In this document: positions 1 to 9,119 of the stretch, piece after piece
How the letters are laid out: every line of letters starts with the position of its first letter
Numbering within the stretch: position 1 is the first letter of the stretch
NCBI GenBank assembly: GCA_012798805.1
Contig: JAAZMM010000020.1
Location: 1-44,186, forward strand
Reading direction: 5' to 3'
DNA length: 44,186 bases
From: Bacteroidales bacterium
GTDB taxonomy: Bacteria > Bacteroidota > Bacteroidia > Bacteroidales > UBA932
Notes under the pieces: model-generated
The model's input: only the letters and a program-made list of their open reading frames with translations
What the model was told of the DNA's origin: nothing
Databases searched by the model: none
Position numbers and translations under genes: made by a program

Positions 1-260
1 AAAAACTTACCGAAACGGAAATTCAAAAAAGAGTTGACGACTATATTGCGTGTGTGGCTGCGCAGGATGAGGTTTTTACCAAATATGCCGCCGAGTTTAA
101 AAAGGTGCTCCCCATAGAAAAGGTGGCTAAACTTTATGTTGCGGAGGAAAAGTTCCGCATAAAGATGATACGCGGATTCAGGGATGGAAGTACCAGCAGG
201 AAGGGTCTTAAGGAGAGATCCGTGCCGGCTTCATCTGCTTCGGAAACGGAAAAGGATTAG
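1..260 (+). CDS. C-terminal fragment of a Spy/CpxP-like periplasmic protein (probable)
   Basis: The frame is open from the left edge, starting at base 3, and ends at a TAG at 258-260, so only about 85 C-terminal residues are present and the start lies outside the window. The piece is charged and helical, with a stretch reading KKVLPIEKVAKLYVAEEKFR near the middle. That pattern is typical of small Bacteroidales exported proteins resembling Spy/CpxP, often annotated as sensors of ECF sigma factors. The last 20 or so residues are rich in Ser, Glu and Lys and look disordered. An in-frame GTG at 54 is not a convincing start because coding continues upstream. It converges on trmN6 with a 4-base stop-codon overlap. 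The family assignment rests on one motif and is tentative. Confidence 0.6.
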   Translation, partial: KLTETEIQKRVDDYIACVAAQDEVFTKYAAEFKKVLPIEKVAKLYVAEEKFRIKMIRGFRDGSTSRKGLKERSVPASSASETEKD

Positions 261-1006
261 AAATTGAGATAAAATTTATGGGTAAGCGACTTATACTCTT
301 GGGTAAAGTCGCTTTTTGTTTGTATTACCAGCTCTTCAGTCTTGGTTGGGGGTGCATTTTCACCTATATTATCTTTAAAGGAAAACTCCATCAATGCTCT
401 TTTGGGTGGAGTCCCGGGCAGAGATTTTACCAAACAGAGGCGGGTCAGCTCCAGTCCTTTCAAGTGAGCCTTGCGCTCAAATATTTGGCTCTCTTCCACA
501 GGGAGTATCAGCGCAAGCCGGCCACCCGGGGCGAGAATTCCGATAGTTCCTTCGATAATGTCTTCGTAGCTCAGAGTATCATTGTGGCGTGCCGTGCTGC
601 GCCTTTGTGAAGGGGCCTTATGCGAATCTATGAAATAGGGGGGATTGGAGACAACAAGATCAAAAAGCTCTCCCTCGTAGCTGGCAGCAAAATCCTGAAA
701 AGAGATGTGATGGGCACTCAATGCCCCGCTCCAGGGCGAACCGGCAAAGTTCTCCGCCGCCTCCTGCGCCGAATCGGAGTCGATATCGATAGCTGTTACG
801 AGAGCATTTCCTTCGCAGCGCTGGGTAACGACCAGGGCTATGACACCCGTTCCGGTGCCTATATCCAGTACCCTCAAAGGGTATTGATGAGAATTATGCT
901 CTTGTTGAAGGGCCACCCATGCGCCGAGCAGTACGCCGTCGGTATTGACCTTCATGGCTGACTTCTCATTGGAGAGGCTGAATCTTTTAAATCTGAAAGT
1001 GCTCAT
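257..1006 (-). CDS. trmN6: tRNA1(Val) (adenine(37)-N6)-methyltransferase
   Basis: This is a class I SAM-dependent methyltransferase of about 249 residues. Motif I (VLDIGTGTGVIAL, residues 47-59) binds SAM, and the catalytic NPPY tetrad, typical of N6-adenine methyltransferases, is at residues 121-124. The N-terminal block FRFKRFSL...VNTDGVLLGAW is characteristic of the TrmN6/YfiC family, which methylates A37 of tRNA-Val. I chose the ATG at 1006 because the open frame upstream of it runs into the lolD-like gene and the family begins at MSTFRFK; that leaves 4 bases after the lolD stop. It is the last gene of the EF-G2-lolD-trmN6 operon and its TAA overlaps the convergent stop at 258-260. Confidence 0.88.
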   Translation of the reverse strand: MSTFRFKRFSLSNEKSAMKVNTDGVLLGAWVALQQEHNSHQYPLRVLDIGTGTGVIALVVTQRCEGNALVTAIDIDSDSAQEAAENFAGSPWSGALSAHHISFQDFAASYEGELFDLVVSNPPYFIDSHKAPSQRRSTARHNDTLSYEDIIEGTIGILAPGGRLALILPVEESQIFERKAHLKGLELTRLCLVKSLPGTPPKRALMEFSFKDNIGENAPPTKTEELVIQTKSDFTQEYKSLTHKFYLNF

Positions 1007-1010
1007 GCGG

Positions 1011-1664
1011 CTATTCGACAAACTCTCCGTCTTTGATTTCGAGAGTCCTGTCCGAGAGGGCTGCAAGCTCTTTGTCGTGAGTGACTATGAGGATGGTGAG
1101 ATTGTATCTGTCCCTCAGGTCAAAGAATAGTCGGTGGAGTTCCTCTTTGTTTTTGCTGTCGAGATTGCCGGAGGGCTCATCAGCCAGCAGGAGTGCCGGA
1201 TTGTTGACCAGAGCGCGGGCAATGGCTACACGCTGTTGCTCTCCTCCGCTGAGTTCTGAGGGCTTATGATTGACCCTTTCACGCAATCCGAGCTGGTTGA
1301 GCAGCTCTATTGCTTTTGAAGAGGCCTCTCTGCGGCTATTTCCGGCTATCAAGGCGGGGATCATTACATTTTCAAGCGCAGTAAATTCAGGGAGCAGATG
1401 GTGCGCTTGAAAGACAAATCCGATCCTGGTGTTGCGGAAACGGGCCAGCTCTTTGTCAGAAAGAGCAAAAACATCTGTCCCGTCTATGATGACCCTTCCG
1501 CTGTCGGGTCTGGAAAGTGTGCCGAGAATGTGCAGAAGAGTGGATTTGCCGGCGCCACTGGCTCCTACGATGCTCACAACTTCTGCAGTCCTGGCTTTAA
1601 AAGAAATATCCTTCAGGACGACAAGCGTCCCGAAGGATTTCCTGATATGTTCGGCTATAATCAC
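1011..1664 (-). CDS. LolD-type ABC transporter ATP-binding protein
   Basis: This 217-residue stand-alone nucleotide-binding subunit has Walker [10 protein letters not shown] (about 34-42), a Q-loop near [10 protein letters not shown], the signature LSGGEQQR, Walker B ALLLADEP followed by SGNLDS, and an H-loop in VTHD. The sequence fits the LolD/MacB-type family, which powers FtsX-like permeases such as LolCE that release lipoproteins from the inner membrane. No permease gene is adjacent, so its partner must be encoded elsewhere. The start is a GTG at 1664 whose G is also the last base of the EF-G2 TAG stop, which suggests translational coupling. LolD is likely; another member of the same subfamily cannot be excluded. 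Confidence 0.8.
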   Translation of the reverse strand: MIIAEHIRKSFGTLVVLKDISFKARTAEVVSIVGASGAGKSTLLHILGTLSRPDSGRVIIDGTDVFALSDKELARFRNTRIGFVFQAHHLLPEFTALENVMIPALIAGNSRREASSKAIELLNQLGLRERVNHKPSELSGGEQQRVAIARALVNNPALLLADEPSGNLDSKNKEELHRLFFDLRDRYNLTILIVTHDKELAALSDRTLEIKDGEFVE

Positions 1665-3781
1665 TAATCTTCCTCTTTAGCCTCAGCTTCGTATTCTCTA
1701 AGGAGTTTGTCCTGTATGTCAGCAGGTACCTGCTGGTAGTCAATAAGCTCCTGAGTAAAGGTTGCACGGCCTGAAGTGAGTGAACTCAACGAGGTGGAAT
1801 ATTTATAGAGTTCTGCCAGGGGAACGCGTGCGCGGAGTACCTGGAAGCCTTTTTTGGAGCTCATTCCCTCAATCATACCGCGACGGTTCTGAATGTCGCT
1901 CATAACATCTCCCATGCAGTCGCCGGGTACCAGCACCTCTACCATATAGATAGGCTCCATAATCTTCGGGCCTGCATTTTTGAAGGCCTCTCTGAAAGCA
2001 TTACGGCCTGCAATGATGAAAGCGATCTCCTTGGAGTCAACCGGGTGCATCTTTCCGTCATATACGAATACACGGATATCACGGGCATAAGAACCTGTCA
2101 GAGGGCCTTCCTCCAATCTCTGGATTATACCTTTCTTGATTGCGGGCATGAAGTTGGCATCGATGGCACCACCTACAACACAGTTGTAGAACTCCCATTT
2201 ACCGCCCCAGGCAAGTTCAAATTCCTCTTTGGCTCTAACGTTGAGCACCTGCTCTTTGCCGTCAATTTTGAACTTTGCGGTAGTCTCAACTCCCTCTACG
2301 ATGGGCTCTACAATGAGAGCAACCTCACCAAATTGACCTGCACCACCTGATTGTTTTCTATGACGGTATGTGGCATTTGCAACTTTTGTAATGGTCTCGC
2401 GATAGGGGATCCTCGGAGCAAAGAGGTCAATCTCTATCTTGTTGGTATTGTTGAGGTGCCATTTGAGAATATTTATGTGTTGCTCGCCCTGACCGTTGAG
2501 AATGGTCTGTTTGAGCTCTTTGGAATACTCCACAACCAATGTGGGGTCCTCTGATGCTGCGCGGTTGAGGGCTTCGCCGAGTTTCTCCTCATCCTTTTCA
2601 TCCTGTGCCTTGATGGCAGTACGGTATCTGGAAGGAGGGAATACGGTAGGCTCGACAACCTCGTCGTATCCGGGCTGGTTGAGGGTCTGGTTGACCTTTA
2701 CAGCTCTGAGCTTTACAGTACAACCCAGGTCGCCTGCCATAAACTCGGATACTTTCTCTTTCTTTTTACCTGCAACGGCATAAAGGGCTGAAACCCTCTC
2801 TTTGGCTCCTGTAACGGGGTTGACCAAATCCTGGCCTTCGCCGATCTTGCCTGACATTACCTTAAAATAGGATACCTCACCAAGGTGCTGCTCTACGGTT
2901 GATTTGTAAACGAAAAGCGAGATGGGGCCATCAGCTTTCTCTGAAGGAGCGGGAGCAACCTCTGTCATAAACTCCATTATGCGCTTTACACCGATACATT
3001 TCTTTGCAGAGAGGCAGAATATCGGATAGAGGTCTCCTTTTACAAAACCGATGTTCAGACCTTTATTGATATCCTCTTCCGTGAGTTCTCCCTCTTCGAA
3101 AAACTTCTCCATCAGGGCCTCGTCACTCTCTGCAGCCATCTCCATAAGCTCTGCACGCATCTCCTCTGCCTTGCCTAACTGATCTGCGGGAATATCAAGC
3201 TCTTCACGTGTACCATTGTCATCCGTGTACTTGTACATCTTCATCGTGAGGACATCTATAAAACTATCAAAGCCGAGACCCGGATTGACGGGATACTGGA
3301 ATACTACGGCTTTTGAGCCAAATGCCTGTTTGATGCTGTCAATGGTGTTTTCCCAGTTGGCTTTCTCGGTCTCAAGCTGATTGACTGCAATTACTACGGG
3401 GAAATTGCGTTCCTCAGCATAGCGTCCGTGGATCTCAGTACCAACCTCAACTCCCTGCTGTGCGTTGATTAGCATAATGCCGGAGTCACACACCTTCATT
3501 GCAGATACCACACCGCCTATAAAATCGTCAGCACCGGGTGCATCAATTATATTAAGCTTGTGGTCCATAAATTCTGCATAGAGTGGAGTGGAATAGATTG
3601 AGCGTTGGAAGATCTGCTCGACTTCGGTGTTGTCAGAAACTGTGTTCTTTGCCTCAATTGTACCTCTGCGGTCAATGACTTTGCCCTCAAAAAGCATAGC
3701 CTCGGCAAATGTGGTTTTGCCCGACCTTGTACCACCCAGTAGAACGACGTTTCTGATCTTGTCTGTGGAGTAAGTTTTCAT
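1664..3781 (-). CDS. fusA2: Second elongation factor G (EF-G2-like), degenerate GTPase centre
   Basis: This 705-residue protein has the full EF-G architecture (G domain, domains II-V), the same size as the canonical FusA also in this window. Its GTP-binding loops differ sharply. The P-loop is GGTRSGKTT (16-24), with Arg19 in place of the Asp of AHIDAGKTT. Switch I has RSIY (60-63), so the Mg-coordinating Thr of RGIT is Tyr63. G3 reads DAPGADDF (80-87), so the catalytic His of DTPGH is Ala84. G4 reads NQLE (134-137) instead of NKMD. Bacteroides species are known to carry an EF-G2 that supports translation without GTPase activity, and this looks like an orthologue. It heads an operon with lolD and trmN6 and has its own promoter. 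Confidence 0.87.
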   Translation of the reverse strand: MKTYSTDKIRNVVLLGGTRSGKTTFAEAMLFEGKVIDRRGTIEAKNTVSDNTEVEQIFQRSIYSTPLYAEFMDHKLNIIDAPGADDFIGGVVSAMKVCDSGIMLINAQQGVEVGTEIHGRYAEERNFPVVIAVNQLETEKANWENTIDSIKQAFGSKAVVFQYPVNPGLGFDSFIDVLTMKMYKYTDDNGTREELDIPADQLGKAEEMRAELMEMAAESDEALMEKFFEEGELTEEDINKGLNIGFVKGDLYPIFCLSAKKCIGVKRIMEFMTEVAPAPSEKADGPISLFVYKSTVEQHLGEVSYFKVMSGKIGEGQDLVNPVTGAKERVSALYAVAGKKKEKVSEFMAGDLGCTVKLRAVKVNQTLNQPGYDEVVEPTVFPPSRYRTAIKAQDEKDEEKLGEALNRAASEDPTLVVEYSKELKQTILNGQGEQHINILKWHLNNTNKIEIDLFAPRIPYRETITKVANATYRHRKQSGGAGQFGEVALIVEPIVEGVETTAKFKIDGKEQVLNVRAKEEFELAWGGKWEFYNCVVGGAIDANFMPAIKKGIIQRLEEGPLTGSYARDIRVFVYDGKMHPVDSKEIAFIIAGRNAFREAFKNAGPKIMEPIYMVEVLVPGDCMGDVMSDIQNRRGMIEGMSSKKGFQVLRARVPLAELYKYSTSLSSLTSGRATFTQELIDYQQVPADIQDKLLREYEAEAKEED

Positions 3782-3845
3782 TGTATTAATCGATTTGAAT
3801 ATATTTATTTATGTATTACAAGAGAATTTCCCGTAAAAATAGCCC

Positions 3846-3878
3846 ACAAATTTATGTTTTTTGCATTAAATATGCAAA
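3846..3878 (-). promoter_or_regulatory. Promoter of the EF-G2-lolD-trmN6 operon
   Basis: Read on the minus strand, TTTG (3878-3875) is followed after 20 bases by TAAATTTGT (3854-3846), matching the Bacteroidota -33 TTTG and -7 TAnnTTTG consensus. The -33 box lies inside the 3' end of the RNase HII coding part. The predicted leader to the ATG at 3781 is about 55-60 bases. Confidence 0.6.
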
Positions 3879-5569
3879 TTCAATTGCCTGCAAGTCAGAT
3901 TGAATGAACGGCGATGGTAGGGAGTGAGGCCATAAAGGGCAATCGCTTCTTTGTGTTTTGCCGTAGGATAGGCCATATTTTCTTCCCATTCATATTGGGG
4001 ATATTCGGCTGCAATCTGGCGCATATATTCATCCCTGTGGGTTTTTGCCAGGATTGAGGCAGCTGCAATGCAACTTAATTTGCCGTCACCCTTAACTATG
4101 CAGTGATGGGGCGTTTCTCCGTAGGATCTGAATCTGTTGCCGTCCACGAATATTATCGACGGGATCACCTTTTCTCCATCTGAGTCTTTTAGGTTGTCGA
4201 GTGCTCTGTGCATTCCCTTGATGGAGGCGTTGAGGATATTGATGCGGTCAATTTCTCCGGCATCAATGGAGGCAACGCTCCAGGCCATAGCCTCTTTTTC
4301 GATAATCTTACGCAGTTCCTCCCTTTGACTGGTGTTAAGCTGCTTTGAATCATTTAGAAGCGGATGGGAGAAGCCTTGCGGTAATACCACCGCAGCTGCA
4401 AAAACAGGTCCTGCAAGGCATCCGCGGCCCGCTTCGTCGCATCCGGCTTCGACCAGAGCAGGGTCTTTGCCGCTAAGCAGCACTTCCGCTGAATTGATGC
4501 AACTCTGCCTGTCGGGACAAATATCCATCAGCTGATAAACATTCCCTATTTTATGTTTTTTTATCAATTCGGGGCTTACGGTACTCTCGCCACACACTAC
4601 CACCGGAGACTTGCCATATTTCCGGCAGAGCGAGGCGATGCCGTCAATCAGTTTACCACTCAAACTCTGGGTGTCGAAACGCCCTTCTCCTGTAATGATT
4701 GTTTCCGCAGCAGCTATTTTTTCCTCCAGGGAGAGCATTTCTGCAAAAAGTTGCCATCCGGGCCGGAGTTCAGCTTTGAAAAAGCTATAAAAAGCAGCAC
4801 CGAGTCCCCCGGCGGCTCCTCCTCCGGGGATAAGGGTGATATGGGCCGCACGCTTGGCAAATTCTCCTCCACAGGACATCAGTATAGATTGCGCTTTGGA
4901 TGCATAGAACTCCATTCGTTGCTCCAGCTGTGGAAGAGTCGTTTGGTTCGCCCCCTTTTGCGGAGCATAGACCATAGTGGCTCCATCCAGGCCCAGCAAA
5001 GGATTATCCACATCGCAGGCCACCTGGAAAGTGATTTTATCGCACAATTGTACTATCTCTTCGGGAGAAATGCTGCCATTTTTACCCCAGATGCCGTAAC
5101 CCATATCGTTGGTTGCACTCCCTCCTATGCCGATGATAATCCTGCGTGCACCTGCTTCGGCTGCAGCGCGTATCATCATACCAAGCCCGTAAGTGTCGGT
5201 TTTGAGCGGATCCCGCTCCTTTTCCTTGAGTAAGGTCAATCCGCAGCAGCGTGCCATTTCGATAAAAGCACATTGCTTTCCATCGCTGCGAAAGAGCAGC
5301 AGGGGAGCTGTCAGAGGTCTCCTGAGCGGATCGCAGCACTCTACATCCATAAAACGTGCTTCAGATGAAAAATTTTTTGAAAGTGCCTCGTACATCACAT
5401 CCAGGGAGCCATCGCCACCATCTGCCATCGGGATTTTCTCTATCTCCAGTTCTGACAAGTGGACCATTCGCATCCTAATGGCCTCTTCTACTGCATCTGC
5501 TACCTGAGAAGCACTTAAGGAACCCTTGAATTTATCCGGCACAATCAATATTTTTCTTTTTGAAACCAT
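3866..5569 (-). CDS. Glycerate kinase - ribonuclease HII fusion protein
   Basis: One open frame of 567 codons encodes two complete enzymes. Residues 1 to about 362 are a GlxK-type glycerate kinase (phosphorylates glycerate using ATP), with PDKFKGSLSA, MADGGDGS, GIGGSATNDMGYG, GGGAAGGLGAA and ITGEGRFDTQSLSGK. Residues from about 363 are RNase HII (removes ribonucleotides from DNA), with CDEAGRGCLAGPV carrying the first Asp/Glu pair, an Asp in IFVDGNRF and an Asp in SILAKTHRDEY, so all four acidic residues are present. Each part is close to normal length. No stop or frameshift separates them. An in-frame GTG at 4483-4481 sits where a free RNase HII would begin (MLLSGKDPALVEAGCDE), so internal initiation could also give a separate enzyme. 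Confidence 0.88.
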   Translation of the reverse strand: MVSKRKILIVPDKFKGSLSASQVADAVEEAIRMRMVHLSELEIEKIPMADGGDGSLDVMYEALSKNFSSEARFMDVECCDPLRRPLTAPLLLFRSDGKQCAFIEMARCCGLTLLKEKERDPLKTDTYGLGMMIRAAAEAGARRIIIGIGGSATNDMGYGIWGKNGSISPEEIVQLCDKITFQVACDVDNPLLGLDGATMVYAPQKGANQTTLPQLEQRMEFYASKAQSILMSCGGEFAKRAAHITLIPGGGAAGGLGAAFYSFFKAELRPGWQLFAEMLSLEEKIAAAETIITGEGRFDTQSLSGKLIDGIASLCRKYGKSPVVVCGESTVSPELIKKHKIGNVYQLMDICPDRQSCINSAEVLLSGKDPALVEAGCDEAGRGCLAGPVFAAAVVLPQGFSHPLLNDSKQLNTSQREELRKIIEKEAMAWSVASIDAGEIDRINILNASIKGMHRALDNLKDSDGEKVIPSIIFVDGNRFRSYGETPHHCIVKGDGKLSCIAAASILAKTHRDEYMRQIAAEYPQYEWEENMAYPTAKHKEAIALYGLTPYHRRSFNLTCRQLNLHI

Positions 5570-5574
5570 TTCTT

Positions 5575-5583
5575 TATTTTTGT
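5575..5583 (+). promoter_or_regulatory. Possible -7 box for the S46 peptidase gene
   Basis: TATTTTTGT fits TAnnTTTGY and lies 48 bases upstream of the ATG at 5631. No clear -33 TTTG is seen at the usual distance. Confidence 0.35.
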
Positions 5584-5630
5584 AGGATGAACTCTAAAAT
5601 TAATCCATTTTTTTGACAATTATTTGAAAT

Positions 5631-7772
5631 ATGAAGAAAATTAGAATCCTGGCTCTTCTTGCGCTCTTTTTTGTAATAGTTCCCGTAAGCGCAGATGAGG
5701 GAATGTGGCTTCTTCCGTTGCTGGAAAAGATGAATATCAAAACAATGCAGCAGATGGGCCTCAAACTTTCGGCAGAAGAGATTTACAGTATCAATAAATC
5801 CTCAATCAAGGATGCAATTGTTCATTTTGGTGGCGGTTGCACAGCCGAAATGATCTCTTCAGAGGGACTTTTGATTACCAACCATCACTGTGGCTACGGC
5901 TCCATTCAGCGCTTGAGCTCTGTGGAGAATGATTATCTCGCCAATGGTTATTGGGCAATGGATCGCTCGCAGGAGCTCCCCGCGGAGGGTCTTTCGGTGA
6001 CATTTCTCGAGAGCATGACTGATGTGACAAAGGATGTCGAGAGGGCGCTCAGAAGAGCAAAGACCGAAGAAGACAGCACCGCTGCTATGAAGCAGATTGA
6101 AGCCAATCTTACAGGCAAAGCAGTAGGAGAGAACAAACATCTTCGCGCCAGAGTCTATTCGATGTATGGCGGCAATGCCTACTATCTCGTTGTTTCCAAA
6201 GTCTATAATGATGTTCGTTTTGTAGGTGCTCCCCCTTCATCAATCGGTAAATTTGGAGCAGATACCGACAACTGGATGTGGCCCCGTCACACTTGTGATT
6301 TTGCTATGTTCAGGGTTTATGCCGATAAGGACAACAATCCCGCTTCCTATTCTCCCGACAATGTGCCCTACAGGCCTAAACAGCATCTTAAAATCTCCCT
6401 CAAAGGCATTCAGCCCAATGATTTTACGATGATTATAGGATATCCCGGCCGCACAAACCGTTTTATGACGCAGTCGGAGCTTGTTGAAACGCGTGATATC
6501 TCCAATGCCATCAGCATCTATATCAGAGGCAAACGCCAGGAGTTGATGATGGAGGACATGCTCGCAGATCCCAAAGTAAAACTCCAGTATGCAAGCAAAT
6601 ACAGCGGCTCTTCAAATGGCTGGAAAAAGTGGATGGGAATGAATGAGACATTTGCGAAACTTGATGTCGAGTCACGTCGCGCCAAAGAAGAGGTTGAGTT
6701 TAAGGAGTGGGTGGGCCAAAAAAGATCCCGTATCAAAAAATATGGTGACGCTCTGGATAAGATAAATTATGCCGTCAAAGAGAGGGCAGAGGCTTTGACC
6801 ATCTATACTACGCTCGCAGAAAGCGTGGGCCGTATCGAGATAATGTCTATTGCATCTGCGGTCAACACCTTCTACAACACTGTATTTACCACCGATCAGG
6901 AGCAGGAACGGTATAGCGATATGATTAATGGTCGCATCGCCTCTTTTTATAAGAATTACTCCGAGCCTACGGACAGGAAGATTACCAAGGCGATGATTAA
7001 AATTGCAAAAGAGCGTCTTCCCGAGGCAAATCTTCCTTCATTCTACAGAGAAATTGAGAGACAATTTGCGGGTGATGTGGATGCTTATGTCGATTATCTC
7101 TTCGATAATTCCATTTTTACATCTGAAAAGAGTGTTTTGGATGCCATTGCAGCCGGAACTCCCGTTAAAGAAGATCCCGCTGTAATGCTGGCAAATTCAT
7201 TTAACCTGGTTATTCCGCCTCTCAGAGCTAAGATTGCCTCTTACCAGAAAACATTTAATGAAGGCAAGAAGGCCTATATTGCCGGTACGCTCGAGATGCG
7301 AAAGGGCGAAGCTATCTATCCGGACGCCAATTCCACAATGCGACTCACTTATGGTCAGGTGCTTCCCTATTCTCCAAGGGATGCCGTAGTCTATAACTAC
7401 TACACAACTCTTGAGGGTGTGATGCAGAAGGAAGATCCCGATAATTGGGAATTTGTAGTACCGGAAAAACTTAAAGAGCTTTACAGGGCTAAAGATTATG
7501 GCAGATATGCCATGCCTAACGGAGAAATGCCCGCCTGCTTTATTACCAATAGTGATATTACCGGCGGTAATTCCGGCAGTCCCGTACTCAATGCAAATGG
7601 TGAGCTTCTTGGATTGGCCTTTGATGGCAACTGGGAGGCTATGTCGGGTGATATCATCTTTGAGCCCGAACTGCAACGCTGTATCAATGTCGATATCCGT
7701 TATGTCCTCTTTATCATGGATAAATTTGGCGGAGCGGGTTATCTTCTCGACGAAATGGATATAGTGGAATAA
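5631..7772 (+). CDS. S46 family dipeptidyl peptidase, DPP7-like
   Basis: This 713-residue serine peptidase has an N-terminal signal peptide (hydrophobic residues 5-18, likely cut near SADEG) and removes dipeptides from peptide N-termini in the periplasm. The S46 triad is visible: His in LLITNHHCGYG (85-86), Asp in CDFAMFRVY, and Ser648 in GGNSGSPV. The residue 18 positions after the catalytic Ser, which sets specificity in this family, is Gly666, as in DPP7 (hydrophobic or broad P1), not the Arg of the acidic-specific DPP11. Length matches Porphyromonas DPP7/DPP11 (about 710-720). It fits an amino-acid-fermenting lifestyle. The start is the only ATG preceding the signal peptide. Confidence 0.92.
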   Translation: MKKIRILALLALFFVIVPVSADEGMWLLPLLEKMNIKTMQQMGLKLSAEEIYSINKSSIKDAIVHFGGGCTAEMISSEGLLITNHHCGYGSIQRLSSVENDYLANGYWAMDRSQELPAEGLSVTFLESMTDVTKDVERALRRAKTEEDSTAAMKQIEANLTGKAVGENKHLRARVYSMYGGNAYYLVVSKVYNDVRFVGAPPSSIGKFGADTDNWMWPRHTCDFAMFRVYADKDNNPASYSPDNVPYRPKQHLKISLKGIQPNDFTMIIGYPGRTNRFMTQSELVETRDISNAISIYIRGKRQELMMEDMLADPKVKLQYASKYSGSSNGWKKWMGMNETFAKLDVESRRAKEEVEFKEWVGQKRSRIKKYGDALDKINYAVKERAEALTIYTTLAESVGRIEIMSIASAVNTFYNTVFTTDQEQERYSDMINGRIASFYKNYSEPTDRKITKAMIKIAKERLPEANLPSFYREIERQFAGDVDAYVDYLFDNSIFTSEKSVLDAIAAGTPVKEDPAVMLANSFNLVIPPLRAKIASYQKTFNEGKKAYIAGTLEMRKGEAIYPDANSTMRLTYGQVLPYSPRDAVVYNYYTTLEGVMQKEDPDNWEFVVPEKLKELYRAKDYGRYAMPNGEMPACFITNSDITGGNSGSPVLNANGELLGLAFDGNWEAMSGDIIFEPELQRCINVDIRYVLFIMDKFGGAGYLLDEMDIVE

Positions 7773-7798
7773 TTAGGAAACTATAAAAACAGAACAAA

Positions 7799-8248
7799 AT
7801 GGGTTTGGAAAAGCAGATCCAGCAGGATCTTAAAGCTGCAATGTTAGCCAAGGATACGACTGCTTTGACCTCCATCAGAGGGATTAGAGCGGCTATTCAG
7901 CTGGCAAAAACGGCTCCGGGAGCATCAGGTGAACTTACCGATGCCGATATTGTTAAAATCATACAGAGGCTTGTAAAGCAGCGCAAAGAGAGTGCAGCCA
8001 TTTATACCGAGCAGTCACGTCCGGAACTCGCTGAGGCGGAGTTGGCAGAGGCTGCAATTATGGAGAAATATCTCCCCGAACAGTTGAGCGAGGAAGAGGT
8101 TGAAGAGGCTCTCAAAAAGATAATTGCCCAAGTCGGGGCAAAATCGCCGGCCGACATGGGCAAAGTCATGGGAGTGGCCACCAAAGCCCTTGCAGGGCAG
8201 GCTGACGGCCGTCTTATTTCAACAATTGTGAGGCGGCTGCTTTCATAG
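7799..8248 (+). CDS. yqeY: GatB/YqeY domain-containing protein
   Basis: This 149-residue protein belongs to the YqeY family, related to the tail domain of the GatB amidotransferase subunit. The family features are all present: an N-terminal helix pair starting LEKQIQQDLKAAMLAKD, the core IIQRLVKQRKESAAIY, EKYLPEQLSEEEVEE, and a C-terminal GKVMGVATKALAGQADGRLI block. Biochemical function is unproven; a tRNA-linked role is inferred from the GatB similarity. It follows the S46 gene by 26 bases and may be co-transcribed with it. Its last 35 bases overlap the 3' end of the convergent mrp gene. Confidence 0.88.
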   Translation: MGLEKQIQQDLKAAMLAKDTTALTSIRGIRAAIQLAKTAPGASGELTDADIVKIIQRLVKQRKESAAIYTEQSRPELAEAELAEAAIMEKYLPEQLSEEEVEEALKKIIAQVGAKSPADMGKVMGVATKALAGQADGRLISTIVRRLLS

Positions 8249-9119
8249 CATCAAATAAAGGTCCGTCGTGGAGTGCGGCGGGAGTACCTTCGTCGCCTCC
8301 TTCTCGGATACTCTGAACTATAGGAACCTGTCCCAATAGGGGCAGGTTATATTTTTCTGCCATGGCTTTGCAGCCCTCTTTTCCAAAAATATAATACTTA
8401 TTTTGCGGCAGCTCTGCCGGAGTAAACCAGGACATATTTTCGATAATGCCGTAGATATGTTTGTTGATATGTTCATTTTTGAACAGGTTGACGCTCTTTT
8501 CCACGTCGGCAAGGGCGACGGCTTGAGGAGTGCTCACGATGATGGCTCCATCCAGCGGAATATCGTGTACCAGAGAGATATGGATATCTCCGGTTCCCGG
8601 GGGAAGGTCTATCAGCAGAAAGTCCAGTTCGCCCCATTTTACCTGAAGGATCATCTGCTTTAAGGCGTTGCAAGCCATAGGGCCACGCCATATCAGTGCC
8701 TGTTCGGGGCGGGCGAAATAGCCGATTGACATCCATTTTACGCCGAATTTTTCTATCGGGAGGATAATCTCGCTACATTCATCGCTCAACTCCCCATAAT
8801 TTTCGACAAGATTGCCGTTCGGGTCATATATTTCAACTCCCGGAGTTTCTCCTTCGGTGCCGGTCATCTTGGGCACTGAGGGGCCGTAAACATCGGCATC
8901 GGCCAGACCTACTTTGTAGCCCATACGGGCAAGAGTAATGGCCAGATTGACGGAAACTGTGGATTTGCCGACTCCTCCTTTGCCGGAGGCAATGGCAATG
9001 ATTTTGTCCACATTGGTAAGTTGTTCTTGATCGAGATCAAGAATGGTTCTTTTCTTTTTTTCTTCTCTCTTTGGAGGATTGGGATTGTAAGGTCCCTTGA
9101 TGTTGTATGGATTTGTCAT
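8214..9119 (-). CDS. mrp: Mrp/NBP35-type P-loop ATPase (iron-sulfur carrier family)
   Basis: This 301-residue ApbC/Mrp protein has the deviant Walker A ASGKGGVGKST (about 43-53), the switch motif DADVYGPSVP, WRGPMACNALKQM and FLLIDLPPGTGD. The family moves Fe-S clusters to apoproteins. Two differences from the E. coli form stand out. The N-terminal DUF59 domain is missing, replaced by about 35 Pro/Lys-rich residues. The CxxC cluster-binding pair is absent; the equivalent stretch reads ENMSWFTPAELPQNKYY. From memory the second change is common in Bacteroidales Mrp proteins. Directly upstream on its strand lies a dispersed repeat and then higBA, so it may depend on transcription through that module. 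Confidence 0.87.
   Translation of the reverse strand: MTNPYNIKGPYNPNPPKREEKKKRTILDLDQEQLTNVDKIIAIASGKGGVGKSTVSVNLAITLARMGYKVGLADADVYGPSVPKMTGTEGETPGVEIYDPNGNLVENYGELSDECSEIILPIEKFGVKWMSIGYFARPEQALIWRGPMACNALKQMILQVKWGELDFLLIDLPPGTGDIHISLVHDIPLDGAIIVSTPQAVALADVEKSVNLFKNEHINKHIYGIIENMSWFTPAELPQNKYYIFGKEGCKAMAEKYNLPLLGQVPIVQSIREGGDEGTPAALHDGPLFDAMKAAASQLLK

Noticed and set aside
4553-5233. A 226-codon plus-strand frame opposite the glycerate kinase part
   Set aside because: No recognisable motif, and the minus strand encodes conserved kinase motifs over the same span.
3866-5569. The glycerate kinase-RNase HII joint as a sequencing frameshift
   Set aside because: A frameshift usually breaks a frame; here the frame is open through the junction and both parts are intact. 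A missed stop or indel remains possible and is listed as a check.
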